Position numbers and translations under genes: made by a program. A DNA stretch of 64,000 bases from Flavobacterium defluvii (GTDB lineage: Bacteria > Bacteroidota > Bacteroidia > Flavobacteriales > Flavobacteriaceae), in assembly GCF_900129555.1 (NCBI RefSeq), contig NZ_FQWC01000001.1, positions 1 through 64,000 on the forward strand, in the 5' to 3' direction. Numbering within the stretch: the stretch's first letter is position 1; every line of letters starts with the position of its first letter. Shown here piece by piece: positions 17,305 to 25,694 of the stretch. Below the pieces are notes generated by a model. It did not search any database. It was not told the DNA's origin and saw nothing but the letters and a program-made list of their open reading frames with translations.

Positions 17305-19049
17305 TGAACAACAGCGGAGTCATACAAACCAGTAAAAGCGCCGATTTAGTAACGCATAAAATTTTAATTGAAGGAACAGAGTTATCGAAAACCTATCAAG
17401 TAAAAAGTATTGTGGTACAAAATGAAGTAAACAGGATTCCTATGGCTCAGATTGTTTTGATAGATGGAGAAGCTTCTGAAAGAGATTTTAAATTGAGTAA
17501 TGAAGATCTTTTGATTCCCGGAAAAAAAATTGAAATAACTGCCGGTTATCATAATGATGAAGAAACGATTTACAAAGGCATCATCATCAAACATTCGATT
17601 AAAATAAAAAGCAGTGCTTCTTTACTCATTATCGAATGCAAAGACGAGGCCGTAAAATTAACTATCGGGAGAAAGAGCAAGTATTTTTATGATGTAAAGG
17701 ACAGCGAAGCTTTCGAAGAAATTATTGATGCATACGGATTGGATAAAGATGTTGAAGCAACAAATTTCAGTCACAAAGAACTGGTTCAATACAATACTTC
17801 CGATTGGGATTTTGTAGTTTCAAGAGCGCAGGCAAATGGTAAACTTTGTTTTGTCGAAAACGGAAAAATCAAAATCAGTAAACCTGATGTAAGTTCATCG
17901 CCAGTCGAAACCGTTACTTTTGGAGCAACTTTACTTGATTTTGATGCCGAAATTGATGCCCGAAATCAGTTTGCAAAAATATCTTCTTACAGCTGGAATT
18001 ATACCGATCAGGAATTGGTAGAAGTCGAAGGAACTGATCCCGCTGTAAATTTAAACGGCAATCTTTCTGTTTCTGATTTGTCTGATATTATTAAACTTGA
18101 AAATCTCGAATTACGTCACGGAGGTGCCATTACAGAAGTTGAACTTCAGGATTGGGCGGATGCTAAATTATTGTTTCAGCAATTATCGAAAATTCGCGGA
18201 AGAGTAAAATTTCAAGGCATTCCGGCTGTAAAACCTAATACCATAATTACACTCGAAGGCGTTGGCGACCGATTCAACGGAAACGCTTACATAACAGGAG
18301 TTTTTCATGAAATAAATGAAGGAAACTGGACTATCGACGCGCAGTTCGGGTTAAATCCGGAATGGTTTTCAGAAACGTTTGACATTCATACACCAACAGG
18401 TTCGGGAATAATTCCGGCCATAAAAGGACTTCATGTTGGAATTGTGACTCAGTTAGAAGAAGATCCAAATGGTGAAGACCGAATTTTGGTAAAAATTCCA
18501 ATTATCAACAATGATGAACAAGGCATTTGGTGCCGCGTGGCTTCGCCGGATGCAGGTGATAAAAGAGGTGTTTTTTTCAGACCTGAAATTGAAGATGAAG
18601 TAATTGTGGGATTTATAAACGAAGATCCCAACAATGCCATCGTTTTAGGAATGCTTCACAGCAGCGGAAAACCAGCTCCAATTACAGCTTCTGATGACAA
18701 TCATCAAAAAGGAATTGTAACCCGAAGCGAAATGAAAGTTATGTTCGATGATGATAAAAAATCCATCGGAATTGAAACTCCGGCCGGCAAAAAAATTACG
18801 CTCGACGAAGATCAGGGTATCATCAAAATTGAAGACGAAAATTCAAACGTAATTACGATAGACAGCAACGGAATAAAAATGGAAAGTGCCGGAGATATTG
18901 AAATAAAAGCAACCGGAGATGTAAAAATTGAAGGAACAAATGTTTCGCTAAAAGCCAGCGCTCAGTTTAAAGCAGAAGGAAGCGCAGGTGTAGAAATGTC
19001 ATCGAGTGCCACTGCTATTCTAAAAGGAGGTATCGTACAAATAAATTAA
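17304..19049 (+). CDS. eCIS spike/hub protein, VgrG/gp27-gp5-like (Pvc8-like)
   Basis: A 581-aa central spike. Residues ~10-350 form the gp27-like hub ('EVNRIPMAQIVLIDGEASE', 'NTSDWDFVVSRAQANG'), ~375-470 a gp5-like OB fold ('GLHVGIVTQLEEDPN', 'WCRVASPDAGDKRGVFFRPE', 'DEVIVGFINEDPN'), and the last ~80 residues the repeating short strands of a beta-helix needle ('IDSNGIKMESAGDIEIKATG'). No extra C-terminal enzymatic domain is present, so the spike itself is not an evolved effector. The PAAR tip gene follows 3 bp later. Confidence 0.94.
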   Translation: MNNSGVIQTSKSADLVTHKILIEGTELSKTYQVKSIVVQNEVNRIPMAQIVLIDGEASERDFKLSNEDLLIPGKKIEITAGYHNDEETIYKGIIIKHSIKIKSSASLLIIECKDEAVKLTIGRKSKYFYDVKDSEAFEEIIDAYGLDKDVEATNFSHKELVQYNTSDWDFVVSRAQANGKLCFVENGKIKISKPDVSSSPVETVTFGATLLDFDAEIDARNQFAKISSYSWNYTDQELVEVEGTDPAVNLNGNLSVSDLSDIIKLENLELRHGGAITEVELQDWADAKLLFQQLSKIRGRVKFQGIPAVKPNTIITLEGVGDRFNGNAYITGVFHEINEGNWTIDAQFGLNPEWFSETFDIHTPTGSGIIPAIKGLHVGIVTQLEEDPNGEDRILVKIPIINNDEQGIWCRVASPDAGDKRGVFFRPEIEDEVIVGFINEDPNNAIVLGMLHSSGKPAPITASDDNHQKGIVTRSEMKVMFDDDKKSIGIETPAGKKITLDEDQGIIKIEDENSNVITIDSNGIKMESAGDIEIKATGDVKIEGTNVSLKASAQFKAEGSAGVEMSSSATAILKGGIVQIN

Positions 19050-19052
19050 GTT

Positions 19053-19343
19053 ATGGGAGCACCAGCTGCAAGAATTTCAGATATGCATGTCTGTCCAATG
19101 GTTACCGGAACTGTCCCTCATGTGGGCGGCCCTATTTTACCTGCAGGCGCACCAACCGTATTAATTGGCGGAATGCCCGCTGCCTGTGTTGGTGACATGG
19201 CCACTTGTTCGGGCCCGCCCGATAGCATTGTTGCAGGTTCTGCAACGGTTTTAATTGGAGGCAAACCTGCTGCCAGAATGGGCGATTCAACAGCTCACGG
19301 CGGCTCAATAGTTGCCGGATTACCAACAGTATTAATTGGTTAG
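19053..19343 (+). CDS. PAAR-domain spike tip protein (Pvc10-like)
   Basis: A 96-aa stand-alone PAAR protein, which caps the spike with a sharp, metal-binding cone. Its pseudo-repeats 'APTVLIGGMPAACVGD', 'SATVLIGGKPAARMGDS' and 'LPTVLIG' are plain, and the His/Cys residues 'DMHVCP', 'DMATCSG' and 'TAHGG' are candidate metal ligands. No extension, so it is a structural tip. Spaced 3 bp after the spike gene and 2 bp before gp25. Confidence 0.95.
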   Translation: MGAPAARISDMHVCPMVTGTVPHVGGPILPAGAPTVLIGGMPAACVGDMATCSGPPDSIVAGSATVLIGGKPAARMGDSTAHGGSIVAGLPTVLIG

Positions 19344-19345
19344 TT

Positions 19346-19756
19346 ATGGAAACAGCACAAGATTTTTTGGGCATTGGATGGAGTTTTCCTCCTGAATTTA
19401 AAAAAAGCACCAAAGCAGTTACAATGCTCACTGACGAGGATGATATAAAAAGCAGTCTGGAGATTTTGCTTTCGACTAAAATTGGCGAACGTATAATGCA
19501 GCCCAAATACGGCTGTAATATGGACGAACTGCTGTTTAATCCATTAAACCGAACCTTAAAAACGTTTGTTTCTGAACTGATTAAAACGGCAATTTTATAT
19601 CACGAACCAAGAATTGATGTTGAAAAAATCGACATCACACAAGGCGATGATTTGAGCGGCGAATTATTAGTAATTATCGATTTTAAAGTTCGCGCTACCA
19701 ATTCAAGAATAAATATGGTTTATCCATTTTACAAACAAGAAGGAACCAATTTATAA
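19346..19756 (+). CDS. gp25-like baseplate wedge protein (Pvc9-like)
   Basis: A 136-aa GPW/gp25 family protein. Key blocks: 'FLGIGWSFPPEF', 'EDDIKSSLEILLSTKIGERI' followed by 'MQPKYGCNMDELLFNPLN', and 'IDFKVRATNSRINMVYPF'. The E-R-IMQP-G segment is the gp25 signature. gp25 links the inner baseplate to the first sheath ring and is nearly invariant in contractile systems. Confidence 0.95.
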   Translation: METAQDFLGIGWSFPPEFKKSTKAVTMLTDEDDIKSSLEILLSTKIGERIMQPKYGCNMDELLFNPLNRTLKTFVSELIKTAILYHEPRIDVEKIDITQGDDLSGELLVIIDFKVRATNSRINMVYPFYKQEGTNL

Positions 19757-19767
19757 ATGTTTAAAAG

Positions 19768-22700
19768 ATGAGTAATTGTACTACTATATTGAGCGTTTTG
19801 GCTTCTAATGGCAGCGACCAAAAGCAGCGTTATATCAGTGCGTTACAGCCTGAAAACATTCGCCTTAATGATTTTGAAATTACAGACTGGATTTTGTTTG
19901 CCCATAATTTTTCTGAATATGTAAATTATTATGATACTTCAAATCCGGAAAAACCTTCAGGCGACTGGAGATCTTTTTTTGATTTCTTTAAATGGAACGG
20001 CGAAAAGCCATCTATAGAAAATCAAATAAAACTGGACAGAGTTAAAAAAGAACTCACAGATTTAATTGAAGAAAACAAAAAAGAATTTGCCATTACACCG
20101 CATTTAACTTTGTTTCTTACTTTTTTAATGCTGCTCGAAAACAGTAAAAAAAGATACAACAACCTTACAAAACGTCATCTTGATTTTTATTATAAAGAAA
20201 TTCTAAATCTTGACAAACTTCCTGCAACACCGGATAAAGTGTATATGATTTTTGAATTGGCAAAAAATGCTGTTCAGGAAAGAATCGAAATAAAAACAGG
20301 ATTTGACGGCGGCAAAGATGCTTCTGGAAAAACGAGAAACTATTATACAAACAACGAATTAATAGCTAATAAAACCATCGTTTCATCTTTAAAAAATGTT
20401 TACAACGATGTTGCTTCAAAAAAAATAAAAGCCAGTCCAATTGCCAATTCTTATGATGGCCTGGGCGGCGCTTTTCCAGATAAAAATAATACACAATGGT
20501 GGCCTTTTGGTTATATCGATGAAACGAATATTTTACCGGAACTGCCAAATGCAAATATTGGTTTTGCGGTGGCCTCTCCTATTCTTTTTTTGGCAGAAGG
20601 CAAACGAAGCATTCAAATGACTTTTACTTTTCATGATAATATTACTGCAAACGTAACGGCTGCAACAATTAAAGAATGTTTAAGTCTTCAGTTAACCACA
20701 GCAAAAAAATGGCTTGAAATTGCAGAAATCTCATCATCATTAACGATAAAATCCGGCAGTACTTATACTACTTCTATCAGCGGAAAAGTTATGAAAATTG
20801 CTTTTCTCTTAGATGAAAGTGCAGATGCCATTACGGCTTATGATCCGAAAATATACGGTGAAGAATTTGCAACAAATCTACCTGTTGCAAAATTCTATTT
20901 AGACATCACAAAAACAAGTGGTTATGACATTTACAAATCATTTGCAGAAAATCAGTTAGAGAGCATCGTCATTAATGTAGATGTTCAAAATATTTCGAGT
21001 GTAGTTTTAGAAAACGATCACGGATTAATCAATGCTGCAAAACCATTTTTCCCGTTTTCGACACAGCCAGTAGACGGGTCTAATTTTTTGGTAAAATACA
21101 GCGAAGCTTTTGCTAAAAAGTGGGAAAATATCAATATCGATGTACTTTGGAAAAACACTCCTGCCGATTTTGTAGAACATTATAAAGCCTACAAAACATC
21201 TGCCTTAAGTACTATTAGCGTAGGTACATATAAATCCAGTGTATTGAATTCTTCTAACGGATTTGTAAGTACTGGAGGTATCGTAACATCAAACAGTTAT
21301 TTCCAATTTCAGCCTGCAGTTTTGTCTGATAATATATGGCAGAATTACGGAAGTGCTGCTGCTTTATTCACCTCAACAAGTCCGTTTAAAACGGCATTAA
21401 ATGTTACCAATTCTAATTATGCCACAGAAAAAAATGGCCAGTTAAAACTAACCTTAACAAAATCATTTTTACATAGTTTATACCCGAAAATTTATGCTCT
21501 GGCACTTTCTACTGATGATGATAATGTAGTCGTTCCAAATGAACCTTACACACCGCTGGTTGAAAAGCTTGTTTTACATTATACTGCTGTAGAAACTACA
21601 AAATTTGTAAAAACAGGAACACAAACTTTTGAAGAAGTTTATACCAAAAACAGAGCAAAATTATTCCACATTCACCCTTTTGGATATTCAGAAGAACACA
21701 GTTATCTCAAATCACTTTTGGATTATGTAGAAAACGAAAATTCATATTTACTGCCAACATATTGCAAAGGCGGAGAATTGTTTATTGGTTTAGAAAATGT
21801 CGAAGACTTACAACAGATAACATTACTATTTCAGGTATTAGAAGGAAGCGAAAATCCAACAACACCCTCTTTTACAGGAAAACAAAAAATAGAATGGTCG
21901 GTTTTGGGAAATAACGAATGGCGTATTCTTAATTATGCTGATATTCTATTAAATGAAACCGACAATTTATTACAATCGGGAATTTTGAAATTCAGCTTAC
22001 CAAAAGAAGCTACTCAAAATAATACAAGACTCCCTAAAAATTATATTTGGCTTAAAGCCAAAATGCATAAAAAATTCGATGTTGTCTGCAAGATGATCGG
22101 TATTCATTCGCAGGCAGTTTTGGCCTCTTTTCAGGATAATTCTAATGATTTATCGCATTTAAATTCCGGATTACAAGCTGGAACAATATCAAAACTCCTC
22201 CAAAGACAAAGCAATGTAAAATCGGTTACGCAGCCCTACAATAGTTTTGACTATAAACCCGAAGAATCAGATCCCGAATATTACAAAAGAATCAGTGAAC
22301 GCCTTCGTCATAAAAACCGAGCCGTTACCATGTGGGATTATGAACATATTATTCTGCAAAAATTTCCCGAACTGTACAAAGTAAAATGCCTTAATCATAC
22401 TTGTGATTGTTCATATCAATCGCCGGGAAATGTAACGCTGGTAGTAATTCCGGACACGGTAAATAAAAACGTTTTTGATATTTATCAGCCGCGCGTAAGT
22501 ACAGCAACACTTAACAAAGTCAAAAACCATATTGATAAACTAAATTCTCTGCATGTAACTACTTATGTAATTAATCCAAATTACGAAGAAGTTAAAGTTG
22601 ATCTGAAAGTAAAATTCAAACCAGGTTTTGATGAAAATTTCTATCTGCAGCAGCTCAATTCAGATATCATAAAGTTTTTATCGCCATGGGCACTCGACAA

Positions 22701-22947
22701 AAATATCCCTATTGTATTTGGCGTCAGCATTCACTTAAGCCAGATTATCAATTACATCGAAAAACTAGGTTATGTTGATTTTCTGCAAGATGTAAAACTT
22801 TTAAAAAACGGAGCCTTATCTGATAAAATTGCTGCTCCATCGAACCCAAAATCGATTTTAGTTTCGGCAAAAAATCATTTCATAAGCACCAATGTTATAC
22901 AATGTACTGTTAACACCATAGAACCTCAGGAAGAATGTCAACTATAA
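19768..22947 (+). CDS. Large eCIS baseplate protein (Pvc11/gp6, baseplate J-like)
   Basis: A 1059-aa cytoplasmic-type protein. The C-terminal third is diagnostic: 'ESDPEYYKRISERLRHKNRA' followed by 'VTMWDYEHIILQKFPELYKV' and 'KCLNHTC', then a baseplate-J-like block 'VNKNVFDIYQPRVSTATLNK'. These blocks occur in Pvc11-type wedge proteins. The first ~700 residues are diverse, rich in N, S and T. Together with gp25 and the next protein it should form the baseplate wedge. The start of the following gene overlaps its last 13 bp. Confidence 0.9.
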   Translation: MSNCTTILSVLASNGSDQKQRYISALQPENIRLNDFEITDWILFAHNFSEYVNYYDTSNPEKPSGDWRSFFDFFKWNGEKPSIENQIKLDRVKKELTDLIEENKKEFAITPHLTLFLTFLMLLENSKKRYNNLTKRHLDFYYKEILNLDKLPATPDKVYMIFELAKNAVQERIEIKTGFDGGKDASGKTRNYYTNNELIANKTIVSSLKNVYNDVASKKIKASPIANSYDGLGGAFPDKNNTQWWPFGYIDETNILPELPNANIGFAVASPILFLAEGKRSIQMTFTFHDNITANVTAATIKECLSLQLTTAKKWLEIAEISSSLTIKSGSTYTTSISGKVMKIAFLLDESADAITAYDPKIYGEEFATNLPVAKFYLDITKTSGYDIYKSFAENQLESIVINVDVQNISSVVLENDHGLINAAKPFFPFSTQPVDGSNFLVKYSEAFAKKWENINIDVLWKNTPADFVEHYKAYKTSALSTISVGTYKSSVLNSSNGFVSTGGIVTSNSYFQFQPAVLSDNIWQNYGSAAALFTSTSPFKTALNVTNSNYATEKNGQLKLTLTKSFLHSLYPKIYALALSTDDDNVVVPNEPYTPLVEKLVLHYTAVETTKFVKTGTQTFEEVYTKNRAKLFHIHPFGYSEEHSYLKSLLDYVENENSYLLPTYCKGGELFIGLENVEDLQQITLLFQVLEGSENPTTPSFTGKQKIEWSVLGNNEWRILNYADILLNETDNLLQSGILKFSLPKEATQNNTRLPKNYIWLKAKMHKKFDVVCKMIGIHSQAVLASFQDNSNDLSHLNSGLQAGTISKLLQRQSNVKSVTQPYNSFDYKPEESDPEYYKRISERLRHKNRAVTMWDYEHIILQKFPELYKVKCLNHTCDCSYQSPGNVTLVVIPDTVNKNVFDIYQPRVSTATLNKVKNHIDKLNSLHVTTYVINPNYEEVKVDLKVKFKPGFDENFYLQQLNSDIIKFLSPWALDKNIPIVFGVSIHLSQIINYIEKLGYVDFLQDVKLLKNGALSDKIAAPSNPKSILVSAKNHFISTNVIQCTVNTIEPQEECQL

Positions 22948-25682
22948 ACCAACATATCAGCATCGCAAAAAATGTCAATTCTAATGATGACATGAGTTTT
23001 GAATTTCTTCGAAAAAAAGGAATCGAATACATTGAATCATTAGGAAGTCAGTTTTGGACAGATTATAACACGCACGATCCCGGAATTACGATTCTAGAAG
23101 TGCTTTGTTATGCCATTACCGATCTGGGCATGAGAATTAATCTGCCAATCGAAGATTTGTTAAGCAACAATTCTAACCCAATTGACGAACAGTTTTTTTC
23201 GGCTGCGGAGATTTTGCCAATGCAGGCCGTTACAGCACTTGATTACCGAAAAATTTTAATCGATATTGATCCAAAAAGAATCAAAAACTGCTGGCTTCAA
23301 AAAACAACTAAAAAATTATTTGTGAATTGTAAAGAAGCCAAAATTTCGCTTAAAAAAGAAGACTTTTCGGCTACACCAGAAGCTTTTATTAAAGAATCGC
23401 AAATCAAAGGATATTACAATATTCTGGTAGATTTTGATGAAAAAGATCTGGCTAAAAAGACTTTGCTTAAATCTCAGATAATCGAAAAATTTCACGCAAA
23501 CAGAAACCTGTGTGAAGATGTTTTAGAAATAAAAGAAGTTGAAATTCAACCTATTGCCGTTTGTGCTTTAATCGAACTTGAGCCAGAAGCAAATGAAGAA
23601 TATGTTCATGCCTTAATCACTTTTGAGCTAGAAAAATATTTATCGCCAAGTATCAAATATTATTCGTTAGCCGAAATGTTTGCAAAAGGTTACACAACCG
23701 ATGAAATCTTTGAAGGGCCTTTTCTCGATAACGGTTTTATTGATTCTGCCGAATTAGAAAATTCGTCTTTAAAAACAGAAGTCCGCCTTTCGGACATTAT
23801 GCAGATTATCATGAATATCCAAGGCGTAAGCGTAATTAAAGACATTTCGCTAAACAATTGCGATGCTATAGAAACTCAAGGAAGCGTTTGGAATATTTGC
23901 ATTCCTGCAAACAAAAAACCAAGTCTTTGCAATAAAAGCACTTTCAATTTCAGCAAAGGCGTTCTGCCGGTTACGGTTAACAAAACAAAGGCAAAAAAAT
24001 ATCTTGAAGATTTAAAAGAAGATTTTGCGTATTCTCAGCAAAATGCTGCTAAAAACAGAGAAATAAAAATACCACAGGGAAGAATTGTAGAATCTGATTT
24101 TTATACCAGCGTTACCAATAATTTCCCTGAAAATTACGGCATTGGCGAAATTGGACTTTCAGAATCTGCAAGTGCAGAACGAAAAGCAAAAGCCAAACAA
24201 TTAAAAGGTTATCTGCTGTTTTTTGATCAAATTTTGGCGAGTTATTTTAAACATTTAAGCAATATAAAAGAATTGCTTTCTCTAAACAGCGATTTACCAA
24301 ATACATATTTTACTCAGCCCATTTCTGATATGACAGGTTTTGAGGAAATTGTAAACGATAAATATTTATCTGCAAGTGAAGAAAAGCTAAACGAATTGCT
24401 TTTTGGCGACTTAGACGATTCTATTAAAAGACAAAACCAGATAAAAGATCATCTTATTGCACGATTTGCAGAACGATTTGCAGAATACGCTTTTCTAATG
24501 AAATCCTTATACGGCGCTGCTGCAGATGAAATCGTACTGCAGAACAAATCCGATTTTTTAATCAATTACGATACAATAAGCGGTAAAAGAGCAAGCGGAT
24601 TTAATTATTTCAATCAGCCTTTATCCAATCTTTGGAACACTTTTAACGTAACCGGATTAGAAAACCGTATTGCTGGTTTATTAGGAATTAAAGGAGACAG
24701 AAATCCAGATACGGGAAAAAGAGGAATTAAAAGAAAAAATATCTCTGATTTGTTTGTTCAGCTTTACGATCCAAGTCCGGGCGTGGCTCCAAATCTTTTT
24801 AGATGGAGAATCAGAAACAGTCTGAATAAAATAATCTTAACCGCTACCGAAGATTATGAAGATCAACTGAAAGCGATCAAAGAAATGTATTTTTCGATTT
24901 TGAAAATTTACGAAACAACCGAAAAGGAAATCGAGCATGCATTTGAAACACTTTTTGAAAACAGGGCAAACGGAATTCCTTTTAAAGATACCGTTATTAA
25001 CACTTTTGAAGTAATAGAATCCGACACTCATAAATATTCGTTTCATATCATAAATCCGGAATTTGTTGATGACCTCAGCAATCCCGACAGGATTATTGCC
25101 CGTCAATACAAACTTCATCTCACATTAGAAGATGTAAAAAAGGCAATGCTTGACTTGCTAAAATTCTTTAAAGAGGAATTTAGCGATGAAGGAATTTTTC
25201 TGGTAGAACACATTCTTTTGGTTCCAAATCCAGATGAAGCAATTGATGATACGTATTACATACCGATATGTGTGGACGATTGCTCAGATACTTGCTGTAC
25301 GCCCAATCCATATTCGTTTAAAATCAGCGTCGTATTGCCCGGATATACATACCGCTTTGCCGATGTTGATTTTAGAAATTTTGCCGAAGATGTAATCCGA
25401 CAGGAAATTCCGTCTCACATTCTGGGAAAAATATGCTGGATTGGATATCGAAAAGATCAAATCACTCCAAAAGATAATGACTTACTGGATTTTGAAAGGG
25501 ATTTTAAAAATTTCCTTTTGGATAAAACGAAAAATAAACAGGATGCTTTACCAAAATTCATCAAATCATTATCAAAATTAAACTCTGTTTATCCAACCGG
25601 CACATTATACAATTGCGTCGATGAAGAAGAAGATATTTCAGGAAAAATAGTATTAGGAAGAACAAATTTAGGAACAATATAA
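22935..25682 (+). CDS. Large eCIS baseplate protein (Pvc12-like)
   Basis: A 915-aa protein whose N-terminal block 'FWTDYNTHDPGITILEVLCY' and 'AITDLGMRINLPIEDLL' is typical of the second large eCIS baseplate protein (gp7-like partner of Pvc11). Further blocks are 'YLLFFDQILASYFKHLSNIK', 'LIARFAERFAEYAFLM', and near the C-terminus 'VEHILLVPNPD' and the Cys cluster 'CVDDCSDTCCTPNPYSFKIS', followed by a domain like that of cell-surface or fibre-anchoring proteins. The Cys cluster may bind metal. It overlaps the preceding gene by 13 bp. Confidence 0.88.
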   Translation: MSTINQHISIAKNVNSNDDMSFEFLRKKGIEYIESLGSQFWTDYNTHDPGITILEVLCYAITDLGMRINLPIEDLLSNNSNPIDEQFFSAAEILPMQAVTALDYRKILIDIDPKRIKNCWLQKTTKKLFVNCKEAKISLKKEDFSATPEAFIKESQIKGYYNILVDFDEKDLAKKTLLKSQIIEKFHANRNLCEDVLEIKEVEIQPIAVCALIELEPEANEEYVHALITFELEKYLSPSIKYYSLAEMFAKGYTTDEIFEGPFLDNGFIDSAELENSSLKTEVRLSDIMQIIMNIQGVSVIKDISLNNCDAIETQGSVWNICIPANKKPSLCNKSTFNFSKGVLPVTVNKTKAKKYLEDLKEDFAYSQQNAAKNREIKIPQGRIVESDFYTSVTNNFPENYGIGEIGLSESASAERKAKAKQLKGYLLFFDQILASYFKHLSNIKELLSLNSDLPNTYFTQPISDMTGFEEIVNDKYLSASEEKLNELLFGDLDDSIKRQNQIKDHLIARFAERFAEYAFLMKSLYGAAADEIVLQNKSDFLINYDTISGKRASGFNYFNQPLSNLWNTFNVTGLENRIAGLLGIKGDRNPDTGKRGIKRKNISDLFVQLYDPSPGVAPNLFRWRIRNSLNKIILTATEDYEDQLKAIKEMYFSILKIYETTEKEIEHAFETLFENRANGIPFKDTVINTFEVIESDTHKYSFHIINPEFVDDLSNPDRIIARQYKLHLTLEDVKKAMLDLLKFFKEEFSDEGIFLVEHILLVPNPDEAIDDTYYIPICVDDCSDTCCTPNPYSFKISVVLPGYTYRFADVDFRNFAEDVIRQEIPSHILGKICWIGYRKDQITPKDNDLLDFERDFKNFLLDKTKNKQDALPKFIKSLSKLNSVYPTGTLYNCVDEEEDISGKIVLGRTNLGTI

Positions 25683-25694
25683 AAATACAAGGTC